A DNA stretch of 27,500 bases from Actinidia chinensis (Eukaryota > Streptophyta > Magnoliopsida > Ericales > Actinidiaceae). Of this stretch, positions 1 through 9,889 are shown one piece after another. The DNA lies in the NCBI GenBank assembly GCA_009663005.1, contig CM018914.1, positions 9,777,344 through 9,804,843 on the forward strand. Reading direction: 5' to 3'. The number at the start of each line of letters is the position of its first letter. Position 1 is the first letter of the stretch. The position numbers and the translations under genes were made by a program. Below the pieces are notes generated by a model that saw only the letters and a list, made by a program, of their open reading frames with translations, did not search any database and was not told the origin of the DNA.

Positions 1-1571
1 AGTTTGTCTGCAACCTCGCATGATCTCTCATTCTTCCCATCTAACTTCTTTTTGCGTCACTTCTCCTTTTCTAATAGGTTCCCATTCCGCAAACGCTCAC
101 CACACCCATCAATTTCCTCAGTGTACAATTTAATTGAAGGCAAATCACGCCATTGGGACTGATGGGTGGCCAAAATTATGAGTACTAGTGCACAACCAAC
201 TCTGATTGGCTGTTAGGACTTAGGACCACCTCTTGTCTCACTCTCTTTACAAATATATTCATTTTTATTTTTTAAAATAACAATAATTTCTCTTACTTTT
301 AAAATTATTATTAATATTTTTTCTAGAGCTAATTGTTCTTATATTGATAGATTTCAAATAGTTTCTCTATATAAATAAAATTCTTTTTTTTCCTCAAAAC
401 ACCATTTATCTGTAAACTATTCATATTTATTTATTATCAATAAGTATTTTTTAAAAAAGTTGATATAAATAGTTTAATTTTTAAATACTCCTAACTAAAA
501 AACTAAAAGCACTAAATATAAGGACAATCTTGTTATTTTTTAAATAAATTAGCTCTATAGGCGAGTCATGATAATAGTTTCAAAAATAAGGAAGGTCGAT
601 ACTATTTTAGAAACGAAAGAGGAAGTGATTGTATTTGTAAGAAACCTCTGGGGAGTTCAGTGAAGTTTAACCATATTGTTTTTTGGTGCTGATTTTTTAT
701 TTTTTATTTTTTTGTAAACTTAGAACTACATTAGTTACTTTAGTGGTGCTGCTATGTGGATATGGGTGTGTCACGCTGGGCAAAGGGATGACATAAAAAT
801 TTAAACATGATAAGTATCTGTCTACCTGACCTTAATGGAATGATTTCTGAGAAGGGTTAATAGAGTTTGTGTGGGTTTAGGATTTAAGAACATGCAACCA
901 ATTAGAATTTGAGTAAGATTCGGATTTAGAGGTTCTATACCTAATTCGACCCGATTATACTAAACATTATAAAAATACAATTCTTATTTTCAGTTATTGT
1001 TATTTTTAATTATTAATTGCTTTTTTATTTTAATTTTTTTTTTACCAAGCATGTGTCTTTTGTGTGAACAACCTTTAAAAAATAACTATATATAGATTAT
1101 ATAGTAACTTGGAAATATAATACATATATATATAATAGGTTAGTAATGCAAAAAAAAAAATTAACTAGTAAATGGGTAAGGCGGATAGAATCTGGATTTA
1201 TTTTTCACAGGTTGGGCGGAGGAATTATGCGGGTATGGGTGGGTTTAGTGGAGAATTTCTTAAGTAAGTTTAGAATTGTGATAATAGTCTCCCGCCACAA
1301 ACATGACTTGCTATCATCCTTACGCTAGCATCTTAATTTTTTTTTTTTTTTAAAACATTTTTTTCTAATTTTACGTTCTTAGTTCTTCTATTCACGACCA
1401 ACTGGAAATTAAAACTAATAAACTTCAGTAATAGTAAGATCTGTCCAAGATCTGAGTTGTGCTTTTCATGACTGGTCCAAGATCCGTCGTAGTTTAATTC
1501 GGGAAAAAACAAAAGGCCCGGCCTAGGTTTGTTATTAAAATTGAAGAAGAGTAAAATATTTAAAGTAAGCA
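1..1571. other. AT-rich flank, no recognisable gene
   Basis: This stretch is rich in A/T runs, including a TA-repeat near 1122-1135 and several T-homopolymers. Short open frames here have no recognisable motif and are of chance length. Two segments (about 750-960 and 1180-1290) are less AT-rich, with GGGTTTAGG- and GGGCGG-like words, and could be very old repeat debris, but I cannot assign them. It is probably the DNA into which the outer Tat element inserted, because base composition changes abruptly at about 1572. Confidence 0.6.
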
Positions 1572-2070
1572 TGCCACCGAGACGCCATGTCGTGAAGTCC
1601 CATTCGGTCATCTCAATAACCTCGGATTTCTTGAAATGTCGTCCACATCCTCCACAAGTTCTCACATCGCCTATCCTGAGCTTATTAACCTCGCCCGCCA
1701 CCTCTAGGATGGGATGAATTTGAGGCTCCATCTCGATTAAGTCTCTTACAATCACGGTGTTATCTCCATTTGGCATTCTCCTCATGTTGCGTCGTGATCC
1801 TTGGCCACAGCTGTAGATTCTCTATCTATAAAAGGTCACTCACCATCCACCAAAAGGGGGTAACTGCATTCTCTCTTTGGCTATAACCATATAATTTTTC
1901 TACTACGCTTTGTCTAGCATATTCATCTCGGTCTCATCTCCACGTTGGAGGAGTTTGTAGTGGCTTCACTCCGTTCGGTTACGTTTGTTTCCTTGTGCAG
2001 GTCGTCAAGGTCAGCACCCAGCTTCTTGAGAAATTTGACTGTTGGTTACTCATCCCAGATTTCTACCACA
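1572..2070 (+). repeat. 5' LTR of the outer Tat element
   Basis: The segment starts with TGCCACCGAGACGCC at an abrupt shift from AT-rich to mixed composition and ends with CTACCACA, immediately before a decayed primer-binding site. It holds a TATA box at 1827-1833 about 240 bases before its end. The resulting length of about 499 bp is plausible for a Tat LTR. The right end is well supported by the adjacent primer site; the left end is an inference, because the partner 3' LTR is outside the window and no comparison is possible. The five bases before it (AAGCA) are the candidate target duplication. Confidence 0.6.
1827..1833 (+). promoter_or_regulatory. TATA box of the Tat LTR promoter
   Basis: TATAAAA in the context CTATAAAAGGTCACTC. 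It lies inside the 5' LTR, in the position expected for the U3/R boundary upstream of the gag start at 2192, so transcription would begin about 30 bases downstream and read through R-U5 into the primer site. Confidence 0.6.
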
Positions 2071-2076
2071 ATAGTT

Positions 2077-2094
2077 TTACGTCGTCTATGATAA
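2077..2094 (+). other. Decayed primer-binding site of the Tat element
   Basis: Seven bases after the LTR end, this 18-base stretch agrees at 12 positions with TGGCGCCGTCTGTGGGAA, the primer-site form I recall as common in Tat-type plant elements. The mismatches are mostly G-to-A or C-to-T, matching the decay seen in the coding region. Its function is to anneal the tRNA that primes minus-strand DNA synthesis. The specific tRNA is not assigned. Confidence 0.55.
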
Positions 2095-2191
2095 CAACAG
2101 TTCTCAATACCCTATGTACCTGCATAGCCATTTACTACCTAGACAGAGTACAAGCAGCACTCTAAATAATAGAGTACATCCAATGGCGAAC

Positions 2192-3590
2192 ACTAGTCAA
2201 GCTCCAGATCTCAAGAGCAATTATCGTGAGATGCATGGAATTGCTAAGCAAATCTGAATCATGAAAGAGAAAAATGTTTGCCTGGTACAAGTACCTCGCC
2301 ACAAACAATTCACCTCCTGCCACTACACCCATCCCAGAAGATGCTAATCGATCTCGCCGTTCTTACTAATCAGACGATCAGGATTCGTAAAACTGTCACA
2401 ATACTGGTTAGGGACATTCAGCAAGGAGCTGTCAGCACCAATTGACGAGGTTACACTCCAAACGAGGAAGGAGTTCTGGTATTTCTGAGTCTCGGTTGTC
2501 TAATAGAACTCAGGACACGACAGACGAGGAAACTAGAAAGCCAAGTACATAGACGCTGCGATAAGTCCACTACCCCAAAATTTAAAGACTGGATGTTAGG
2601 ATGGATGACATCAATACCGGTGTCAATGCCCCAATTACTGTGGAGGCCTTGATAAGGCAAATCGAGCCTCTATTCATAGAAATGGTAATGAAAGTCAGGG
2701 TTTCATCTATATTTAAATTACCATCTCAGCTAGAAGTGTACGAGGGGAAGACAGATCCCATGGATCACCTAAATTCATACAAAAACTTGATGATGCTCTA
2801 GGGGTGTACGGACGAGGTAATGTGCAAGTCTTTTTCAACAACTTTAAAGGGCCAGCAAGATCATGGTTCAAAAAGTTGTCTTCTAGTATCATTGATTCAT
2901 TTGGCGACTTGAGCAAGCTTTTTGTCACCAATTTCATGAGCTACAAAGTCAAGCAGAAAATGCCTCCCATTTTGTCATAGTTCACCAAAAAGATGGGGAG
3001 AGCTTGAAAGATTATGTTAGGCAATTTAATCAGACTGTCCTGGAGGTGGAAGATCCTAGTGACAAGGTGGTAATTATGGCAATAACGGAAGGTCTTTGTT
3101 TGGGCCCATTATTCGATTCCCTCTCCCAAAGCATCCCTAAAACCTTGTCAGCCCTCTAAAGTAAGTCTAAAAAAAACATTGCGGCTGAAGAGTCGGAAGA
3201 GGCCAAGCGTAGGAGGCGAGGAAATGATGATCACAAGAGAAAGGAACCTGATACCCGACGAACGGATTATAGTGGTGAGCTAAAAATTAAGAGGTCTTAG
3301 TGAGATGCTAGGAGACAGATTAATGAACGACGTCCTCGCACTCTACGTTGCCAAACCAATTTGATGTTGCGTCCTCTCAATGCCTCTATAGCCCAGGTAC
3401 TCACTGAGATCAAGAATGAAGGCTTTGTAAAATGGCTTGGAAATATTAAAACCAACCACCTCTTGTGATCAAGAATCACAAGGATCATAGGCACAACACA
3501 GAGGAGTGCTTTCAATTGAAAGAACATATAGCTAATCTGATTAAGAGGAGGTACTTAATAAAGTTTGTAACTTAATCGCCTGAGGCCTGA
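2192..3590 (+). pseudogene. gag: Tat gag pseudogene
   Basis: Gag is the structural protein that forms the cytoplasmic virus-like particle. ATG at 2192 opens MANTSQAPDLKSNYREMH, a typical Tat-type N-terminus; a TGA follows after about 25 codons and the frame later shifts. The capsid core is recognisable from about 2600: [12 protein letters not shown], then [19 protein letters not shown], then GPARSWF-like and [20 protein letters not shown] blocks near 2850-3070. A basic stretch ([14 protein letters not shown]) lies near 3205-3250, and a zinc-knuckle remnant ([18 protein letters not shown]) near 3475-3530, apparently lacking its first cysteine. There are at least two frame changes and several stops. 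It was originally fused with or just upstream of protease. Non-functional. Confidence 0.85.
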
Positions 3591-3779
3591 CTCGCTCAAT
3601 AGAAAATATGCTGATAACAAGTCAACAGTGGAGGATATCCAAGCTATCCATGTAGATTTTGGATCGGGATGATATTCGAACTCATTCCGAAAAAGGTATG
3701 TAAGAGAGGCGAATGGACTAGCAAAAGAGGAGGTTTACAACCTCTCCATACCTATGTCTGAAGCTCTTCTGTCCATCAC

Positions 3780-4280
3780 CACCACCAATGAGGATTTGAG
3801 AGGCTTGCATCTCCCCCATGATGATGCATTGGTGATATTTGCCACGATCGCCAATTTCAACATTTAGAGGATCCTAATTGACAATGGGAGTTCAGCCGAT
3901 ATTCTATTTATCTTGGCATTCGACAAAATGAGAATAGGGCGGGATAGACTTCACCCATTTCATACCCCTCCAATCGAATTTGGAGGAAGCTCAATACACC
4001 CCCACGGGTGGATCAAATTACCTTTGGTGTGGAGGATGGAACCCCACCAGAATACAATATGGCAAGATTTTATCGTCGTGGATTGTCATTCTCCCTATAA
4101 GTCAATCTTAGGTTGCCCCACCTTGGGAAAAATCAGATCCATTACTTCTACCTATCACTTGATGATGAAGTTTTCTACTTCGACTGGGATAGGTGAGGTA
4201 AGGGGCGACCAAAAAGTTTCAAGGCAGTGTTTCATAATGGCGTTGAAGACTAGACTCATTCTGAAACCAAGTGTCAAATA
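3780..4280 (+). pseudogene. Tat protease (retropepsin-type) domain, pseudogene
   Basis: The aspartic protease would process Gag-Pol in the particle. The block [15 protein letters not shown] at about 3795 precedes the active-site motif [12 protein letters not shown] at 3871-3906, where DNGSS replaces the usual DTG and is the normal Tat form. A 122-residue frame from 3913 continues with [19 protein letters not shown], then [20 protein letters not shown] and [20 protein letters not shown], matching the conserved Tat protease C-terminal part in order. A TAG at about 3865, just before the active site, replaces a likely CAG codon. Reading frame is kept for about 370 bases, longer than in neighbouring domains. 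Confidence 0.88.
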
Positions 4281-4429
4281 GAAATTACAGATAGACAACG
4301 CCGAGAATGGAGGTGTTAAGGGACGAAATAAAGGATACACCCTTTATTGATCCCCGAGACATAGAAAACACGAAGCCTCTAATGGAAGTGGCCCCAATTT
4401 CTATACACCCTTACTACCTAGATCGCAAT

Positions 4430-5290
4430 GTGATGATTAGGACTAAATTAACTGAGGAGCTATGAAATGCTTTGGTGAAATTTTTGAAGAAAAATTACAA
4501 CGTATTTGCATGGTCACAAGGTGACATCCCACGAATAGATCCTCATATCACCATTCATAAGCTTTTCACTGATCCTAATCATTCTCCGGTCCTAAAAAAA
4601 AAGAATGTTCGCTCCAGAACGTTTGAAGTCATAGAAGAAAAGGTGTCCAAACTTATCAAAGTCCGTGTCATCAGAGAATCCCATTACCCAGACTAGTTGG
4701 CTAACGTCGTCGTCCCAGGAAATGGGGGGAGTGCGTTGATTTCACCGATCTGATAATTGATGCAACCTCTAAGCATGAAGTCCTTAGTTTCATGGACGCC
4801 TTCTCAAAATACTATCACATAAAATGCCTCCTCTCAACATAGAAAAAACTTCTTTTATCACAGAAAGATGATTGTATTACTATAAAGTTATACCTTTCAG
4901 ACTAAAGACTGCGGGGGTGACATACCAAAGACTGTTCAATAAGATATTCAAGGAGATGATTGAGAAAAAAATGGAAGTTTAAATTGATTATATGCTGGTT
5001 AAGAGCCTCAAAGCAGCTAATCACGTGACCCATTTGGAGGAAAAGTTTGGTATCTTTCAGAAACATAGCATGATGCTAAACCCTTCCAAGTGCATCTTTG
5101 GTATATCGTCGCAAAAATTTCTCAATTTCTTATTGACTAAAAAAGGGGTTGAGGCAAATCCCAATCAAATTCAAGCTCTGCTCACGATGAGCTTGCCCAT
5201 GAACACACATGAAGTGCAATAATCAACCAGGCGAGTAGCAACTCTAAAAAGATTTGTTTCAATATCAGCAGATAAGTGTTTACCATTTTT
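4430..5290 (+). pseudogene. Tat reverse transcriptase domain, inactivated
   Basis: RT would copy element RNA into DNA. The N-terminal blocks LVKFLKKNYNVFAWSQGDIP and HKLFTDPNHSPV (from 4472) and VIRESHYPD are clear. The palm continues with CVDFTDL near 4730, LSFMDAFSKYYHIK near 4785 and LVKSLKAANHVTHLEEKFGI from 4995, then NPSKCIFGISSQKFL. The catalytic YVDD box reads stop-I-D-Y (4978-4989), so both the Tyr and the second Asp are lost. About 15 residues usually present between CVDFTDL and IIDAT are missing. Stops include TAG at about 4696 (in place of the Trp in YPDWLANVV) and TAA at about 5221. Clearly dead. Confidence 0.9.
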
Positions 5291-5690
5291 TTAAAAAATT
5301 GAGGAAGAACAAAGTCTTTGAATGGATGAATGAGTCCGAGATGGCATTCCAACAGCTAAAAGAATACTTGGGATCGCCCCCTTTACTCACAGTTGCCAAC
5401 ATGGGCGAGGAACTCATCTTGTATCTATTCGTGTCGCCCGCCGCGAGGAGTGCAATGCTCATCAAAGAAGAAGACTAAGTTCAGAAGCTAGTTTACTACG
5501 TCAGCAAAGTCCTTTTAGGGGCAGAGACGAGATACCTAAAGATCAAGAAACTCGCCTACACCCTCATGATTGCAGCAAGGAAGTTTTGCCACTATTTCTA
5601 AGCACATCCTATTGTTGTACTCACAGATCAGTCCGTAAGGCAAATTCTCCAATAACCTAATACCTTTGGGCAATTACTCAAATAGTCCAT
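5291..5690 (+). pseudogene. Tat first RNase H domain (original Ty3 type), pseudogene
   Basis: Following RT without a gap, this part reads EWMNESEMAFQQLKEYLGSP, then ELILYLFVSPAARSAMLI, LVYYVSKVLLGAETRYLK and IVVLTDQ (about 5613-5630). These are the ordered blocks of the RNase H that follows RT in Ty3/gypsy elements. The residue usually Asp in the first catalytic block is not recognisable (VSPAARSAM), as in Tat elements, where this copy has become a connection domain and a second RNase H was acquired. Stops at about 5476, 5599 and 5685 fit CAA-to-TAA or TGG-to-TAG changes. Confidence 0.8.
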
Positions 5691-5799
5691 TGAGTTGAGT
5701 GAATTTCACATCAACTATCAATCAAGGATGGCGATTAAGACTCAAGTATTGGCTGATTTTATAGCTAAATTTACATACGATGTTACTCTAAATTCTGAG

Positions 5800-6250
5800 A
5801 TGAAACTCCCTGAGGAATACGATAAAGAAGGTGGCATCAATAGATGGAGTTTGTTCGTGGATGGGTCGTCTAACCAGCATGGCTATGGTGTAGAACTCAT
5901 TCTTCAGACCCCTTTAGGAGAGCAGGTGGAGTATGCCATACGTATTAGGTTTAAAGCCACCAATAAATGAGGTATAACATGAAGCTCTCCTCGCCAGTTT
6001 AAGAGTCAGAACTGAGTTGACAGTAGAGTCCTTGGACATTTACAATGATTCTCAACTTGTGGTGAATCAAGTCCAAGGACATTATCTCACCAAAAATCTT
6101 TACATGATAGCATATCTGGATAAGGTAAAGGCCATGTCAATAAAGATCAAAGATTTCAAGATTCGCCAAATTCCCAAAGAAGAGAACAAGCAAGCTGATT
6201 CCTTAGCTAACCTAACCTCAACTTTTGATTTCATCTCTGAGAGTTTTCAT
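5800..6250 (+). pseudogene. Tat second RNase H (plant archaeal-type aRNH), pseudogene
   Basis: This RNase H would remove RNA from the RNA:DNA hybrid. The first catalytic block SLFVDGSSNQHGYG (5848-5889) keeps its Asp, followed by LQTPLGEQVEYAIRIRFKAT. After a TGA and a frame change near 5970, the block AEYEALLA is represented by a degraded stretch, then ESLDIYNDSQLVVNQVQGHY (from 6029), which keeps the central Asp-Ser, and RQIPKEENKQADSLANL, with the terminal Asp of the last block. A second RNase H downstream of the first is a known hallmark of the Tat lineage. Catalytic residues are mostly present; the frame is broken. Confidence 0.85.
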
Positions 6251-6384
6251 CTAGAATTCTTGCCAAATCCAAACATTGATGTCGCCAAAAACATCTTCGA
6301 AGCAACAACAGACAAGACGTGGATGGACGACATCATCACGTATCTTAAAGATAGGGAGCTATCATTCGATAAACTCTAGGCACA

Positions 6385-6668
6385 ACGGATCTAATATCGA
6401 TCAACCAGATTTTGCTTCCTCCATGAGACATTGTATAAGAGGACTTTTTTAGGACCGTTCTTGAGATGTCTTTGACTAGAAGAAGCAAATTTTGTACTTA
6501 GAGAGATTCACGAAGGCATCTGCAGAAATCATTCTAGGACTAGATCACTAGTTAGAAAGGCAGTTCGCTAAGGTTACTTTTGGCCCCATATGGAACGAGA
6601 TATAATGGCATTCACCAGAAAGTGCGACAAGTGTCAAAGGTTTGCCCGAGTTAGTCCCTCCTACTGAT
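6385..6668 (+). pseudogene. Tat integrase, N-terminal zinc-binding part (left of insertion)
   Basis: The HHCC zinc-binding domain of integrase is visible as EIHEGICRNHSRTRSLVRKA (about 6498-6560), then GYFWPHMERDIMAF and KCDKCQRFARV ending at about 6650; the paired cysteines are at 6623-6634. A TAA at about 6568 replaces a Gln codon. The protein stops abruptly at the Athila insertion (6674) and continues at 20258 with the catalytic core. The site falls in the linker between the zinc domain and the core. Confidence 0.9.
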
Positions 6669-6673
6669 ATGGT
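6669..6673 (+). repeat. Target site duplication ATGGT, left copy
   Basis: ATGGT directly precedes the TG that opens the left LTR of the Athila element; the same five bases follow the CA that closes its right LTR (20253-20257). Five-base duplications are standard for Ty3/gypsy integration. Confidence 0.9.
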
Positions 6674-8180
6674 TGGCTCACGTCAACTATGTACGCTTGT
6701 AGATGATCCCAAGTGAAAGCCGACGGAGTAGTATTTCTCGAAGTACGAGGTCGAACCACAGAAAGCTATGTGCAAAGAACAAACAGGACTAGAACATGCC
6801 TCTCAATAGCCACACATCTCAAACTATACCGCTTCTAAAATGAAAATGGAAATTGTTTGTTTTTAGGAATGATTTGTTATCTAAATTAAGCTACAAGCTA
6901 ATGAAGGAACTTGAAACTAAAATTGACTTTTAAAAATGATGAGAGAAAGTCTCGGGGTTGATCATTCCAACCTATTTCGATCTCGAATTCCAAAGGAAGT
7001 TGATTTTTAACTCAAATCCTTTGACTATGTCAATAGTCGCGGATTCGGAAGATTAACAATAAAAACACATATTCTTTTCAAGAACTTCCAATTTCTAGGT
7101 TAAAACTTAATTTTTAGATTCAAGAAGGAGTACCATAATTTGTGCAAAGCAATCGGATGAAAATTCCTGCATAAACGTTACCACCAAACTAAAAACCTTC
7201 AAGTTTTTTCAATGATACAGAACAAAGAAGCAACAAGAAAAGCTAAAACTAACATTGCAAAAACTTTTTTTTAAAACCAAAATCTCACCTCCTTTGTTCA
7301 CCAAGAGCCTCAATCGTCTTTACAACGCACCCCAATATGAGAGAAGTTCGCTACTCCTCTTCATATAAAGAACTAACAAAATATGAAATAGACTATAATT
7401 TTGAAATAAAGCAAAGAAATACACAAAACTCTAAATAAAACCAAGAACTTTGTATTGAAAGACAAATTAAAAGTGATTACAAGAACAATCTAGCAACAAG
7501 ACTTGAAACTAAATCTCTCTAGGTAGGAAATATGAAAACCCTAAATTGATGCCTCCCTAAAAAGTTTTCTGATCTCCAAAAAATGACATAAAGTTGCATT
7601 CTATGCCCATGGTTCGTACCTCAAAATATATAGCCGTTCCAACGGCTGAGAAGGGCATTGGAACGCCCCTCTCTAAGAAATAATCTATCGTTCCAACGGC
7701 ATCCCTAGGCTTTGGAATGCCGATGCCAATTTCTCTCTTCCTTGCATGGCTACTGACCATTCACAAAAACACTCTTGCCGACGTCCATTGGAACATTTAG
7801 AGGCAATTTTTCCCCTTCTTCTCCTTTTGAATGATTTGAAGCCTTTTGTAGAGTCCGGAATTGGATTTGCTCATCAAATGAACAGTTATCTGAGGAGAAC
7901 GTTCGCAACTGTGTATCATTCATCCCGTTTTGATCTTGGGTGAGTGAAATTGCATGTTTCCCACGAACACAAACCTCGGCAACGCTCCTCTATAATACAT
8001 ACCGCACACCGCTCACTTCTTTGACTCCATCCCATTCTTTAGACTCAAATACCTCAATATATGATCAAGGGCGAAGTTAAATACATTCAATAATTGATAA
8101 AGGAAGCACAATTAAATAGTAAAAACTATGATATCCAAGGTCCGTTTAGGGCGAAGATCACATTTTCAATGGTCTAATCC
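6674..8180 (-). repeat. 3' LTR of the Athila element
   Basis: Aligns along its length with 18783-20252. On the + strand it opens TGGCTCACGTCAAC and closes GGTCTAATCC, where the partner closes GGTCTAATCA; the terminal TG of the minus-strand LTR is thus mutated to GG here. It carries imperfect palindromic words around GTTCCAACGGC near 7630-7800. Open frames inside it (for example 7557-7760) are not genes. Confidence 0.92.
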
Positions 8181-8189
8181 CACCCCAAC
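8181..8189 (-). other. Polypurine tract of the Athila element
   Basis: On the minus strand the sequence GTTGGGGTG abuts the first base of the 3' LTR. A short purine-rich run at this position primes plus-strand DNA synthesis. It confirms that the element reads on the minus strand. Confidence 0.6.
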
Positions 8190-9889
8190 TAGCCTTTTGC
8201 TAAGTCCCTCAGCAAAAATCATAGCACGAAAACAAATCTCCACTTTCGTAGAGTCTCGGGTGTATTTAGAGAATACACCAGGCCTTTAACCCTATGTGGC
8301 CCTAGTGGCTAGTGGGTGTCCTCGTGAGGGTTTCCAGTGATGACACCGCATAAACATTCCGGTCATGTCAAATGTCAAAATAGATAGTAGTAGATATAAC
8401 GGACATCGATAACTTCCCCCTTTTAAAATAAATATCAATTCCCCTAAGCCAGAATCACTGCAAGTTGAGGCATAAAGCACATCGAAGAAGGAAAATCATA
8501 GAGTGCACTATCAATGACATACATTCTATCATCTCAACTTACACAATTATAGCCTTTATATGCTTCGATTCCAAGTCTCCACCAGGCATACACCTCAATT
8601 TAAAATATGAACACACAAGGTTCTCTCAACACTGAAAAGCTCGTCAATAGAGAATTGAATGAGACATGCAAAACGAGCACTTTTCCATTGTCAACTGCTA
8701 AAATCGAAAGTGTTCGACTTGGGCATAGAACTAACTTCATGAAATAATCTTCCAATTCAAATAACAACTAGAGTGTTTGGAAACATGTACGGACTTATAA
8801 CCCACGAATTGATGACTGATGCGATCCGAAATACACCAAAGGCTATGTGTACAAAGAGCCGGAAATCGGGAATGAATAAATGTAAAAGAACTTCTCACGT
8901 GCCTTGCGCACATACCACGTGGATGACAGAATATAATACTTCAACTTTCCACTTTCAACAATATTGACTTTTCAACTCCTTCCCCTTCCCTTTGAATACT
9001 AGTTTTTTTTTTTTAACTCCATACATCTTCATCTCAAAGACATCTTCAACAAGTTTACCAAGTATATGCTCTTAGCATTGAACCATTTGATCATCCATAT
9101 GTACAACTATTTCAGATAAAGAATAAAAATGAATTGCCAAGAGAAATGAAACGGCTTCAACCTAGAATCCGGATAACATCAGTCAAACCTCAAGAATGTA
9201 TAAGGCGCAAGAACTCCAACTACTACCACAATGCAATCGAAATCAAGATTATGAGCTATTCAATGAAGGAAGATTAACAAAGTATTCTGAATAACGTAAA
9301 TCACTCCAAGGAAGTGATCATTTGGCATAAAACTCACATGTAACCATCTCCACCTTATAGGATAGGCATGCGCAAGAGAAAACATAAGATGTCAATGGGC
9401 ATGTTAGTGCACAACGATGTAAAATCCCTCTTACGATGGGTTTAATTGACAGAACTTTAATTCATCAATACATATGGTGAATCAACCATTCATTCAAACT
9501 TGGTTCAATGTAAGAAGCCATATCTCATCATATGATTTCAATGACATGAAAGTAAACTCTAAACATCTTTCAAGAGAAAAAAAAGAGTATACTCACTTTG
9601 GAATGCGAACATTTATAAGTTGTTATAATAGAACCAGAAAACCGACCTGTTTAGGATGAAGTCCATGATGGATACAACACCCTTTTCTCAATAGCTTCAT
9701 TAAACTCTCATAAATATATTATATATTATCCAAAAGACTTGAAACAAACAACGTTCATCCAATCATGTTCAAAAGGTAATATCTAACTCATTCAAAAATA
9801 TCAAGATCAAAATAACACATCCTAATTAAACAATAAATAAGTAAGAGTTTTTTAGACCTAAAGATAAGTTGCCACTGAAAAACAAAACA
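8190..9889 (-). other. Athila 3' untranslated region, no gene seen
   Basis: Between the env-position frame and the polypurine tract lie about 1.7 kb with only short, unrelated open frames on either strand (the longest near 60 codons). No family motif, RNA gene or clear tandem repeat was found by eye. Its position matches the long 3' non-coding region usual in Athila elements. Confidence 0.55.

Noticed and set aside
1333..1785. 150-codon minus-strand frame starting MRRMPNGDNTVIV with CGGC-type cysteines
   Set aside because: It straddles the proposed start of the Tat LTR, its second half is antisense to A/T runs in the flank, and no family motif is present. A chance frame across an LTR boundary.
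7557..7943. Short frames of 65-67 codons on both strands
   Set aside because: Inside the Athila LTR; the matching positions of the other LTR do not keep these frames.
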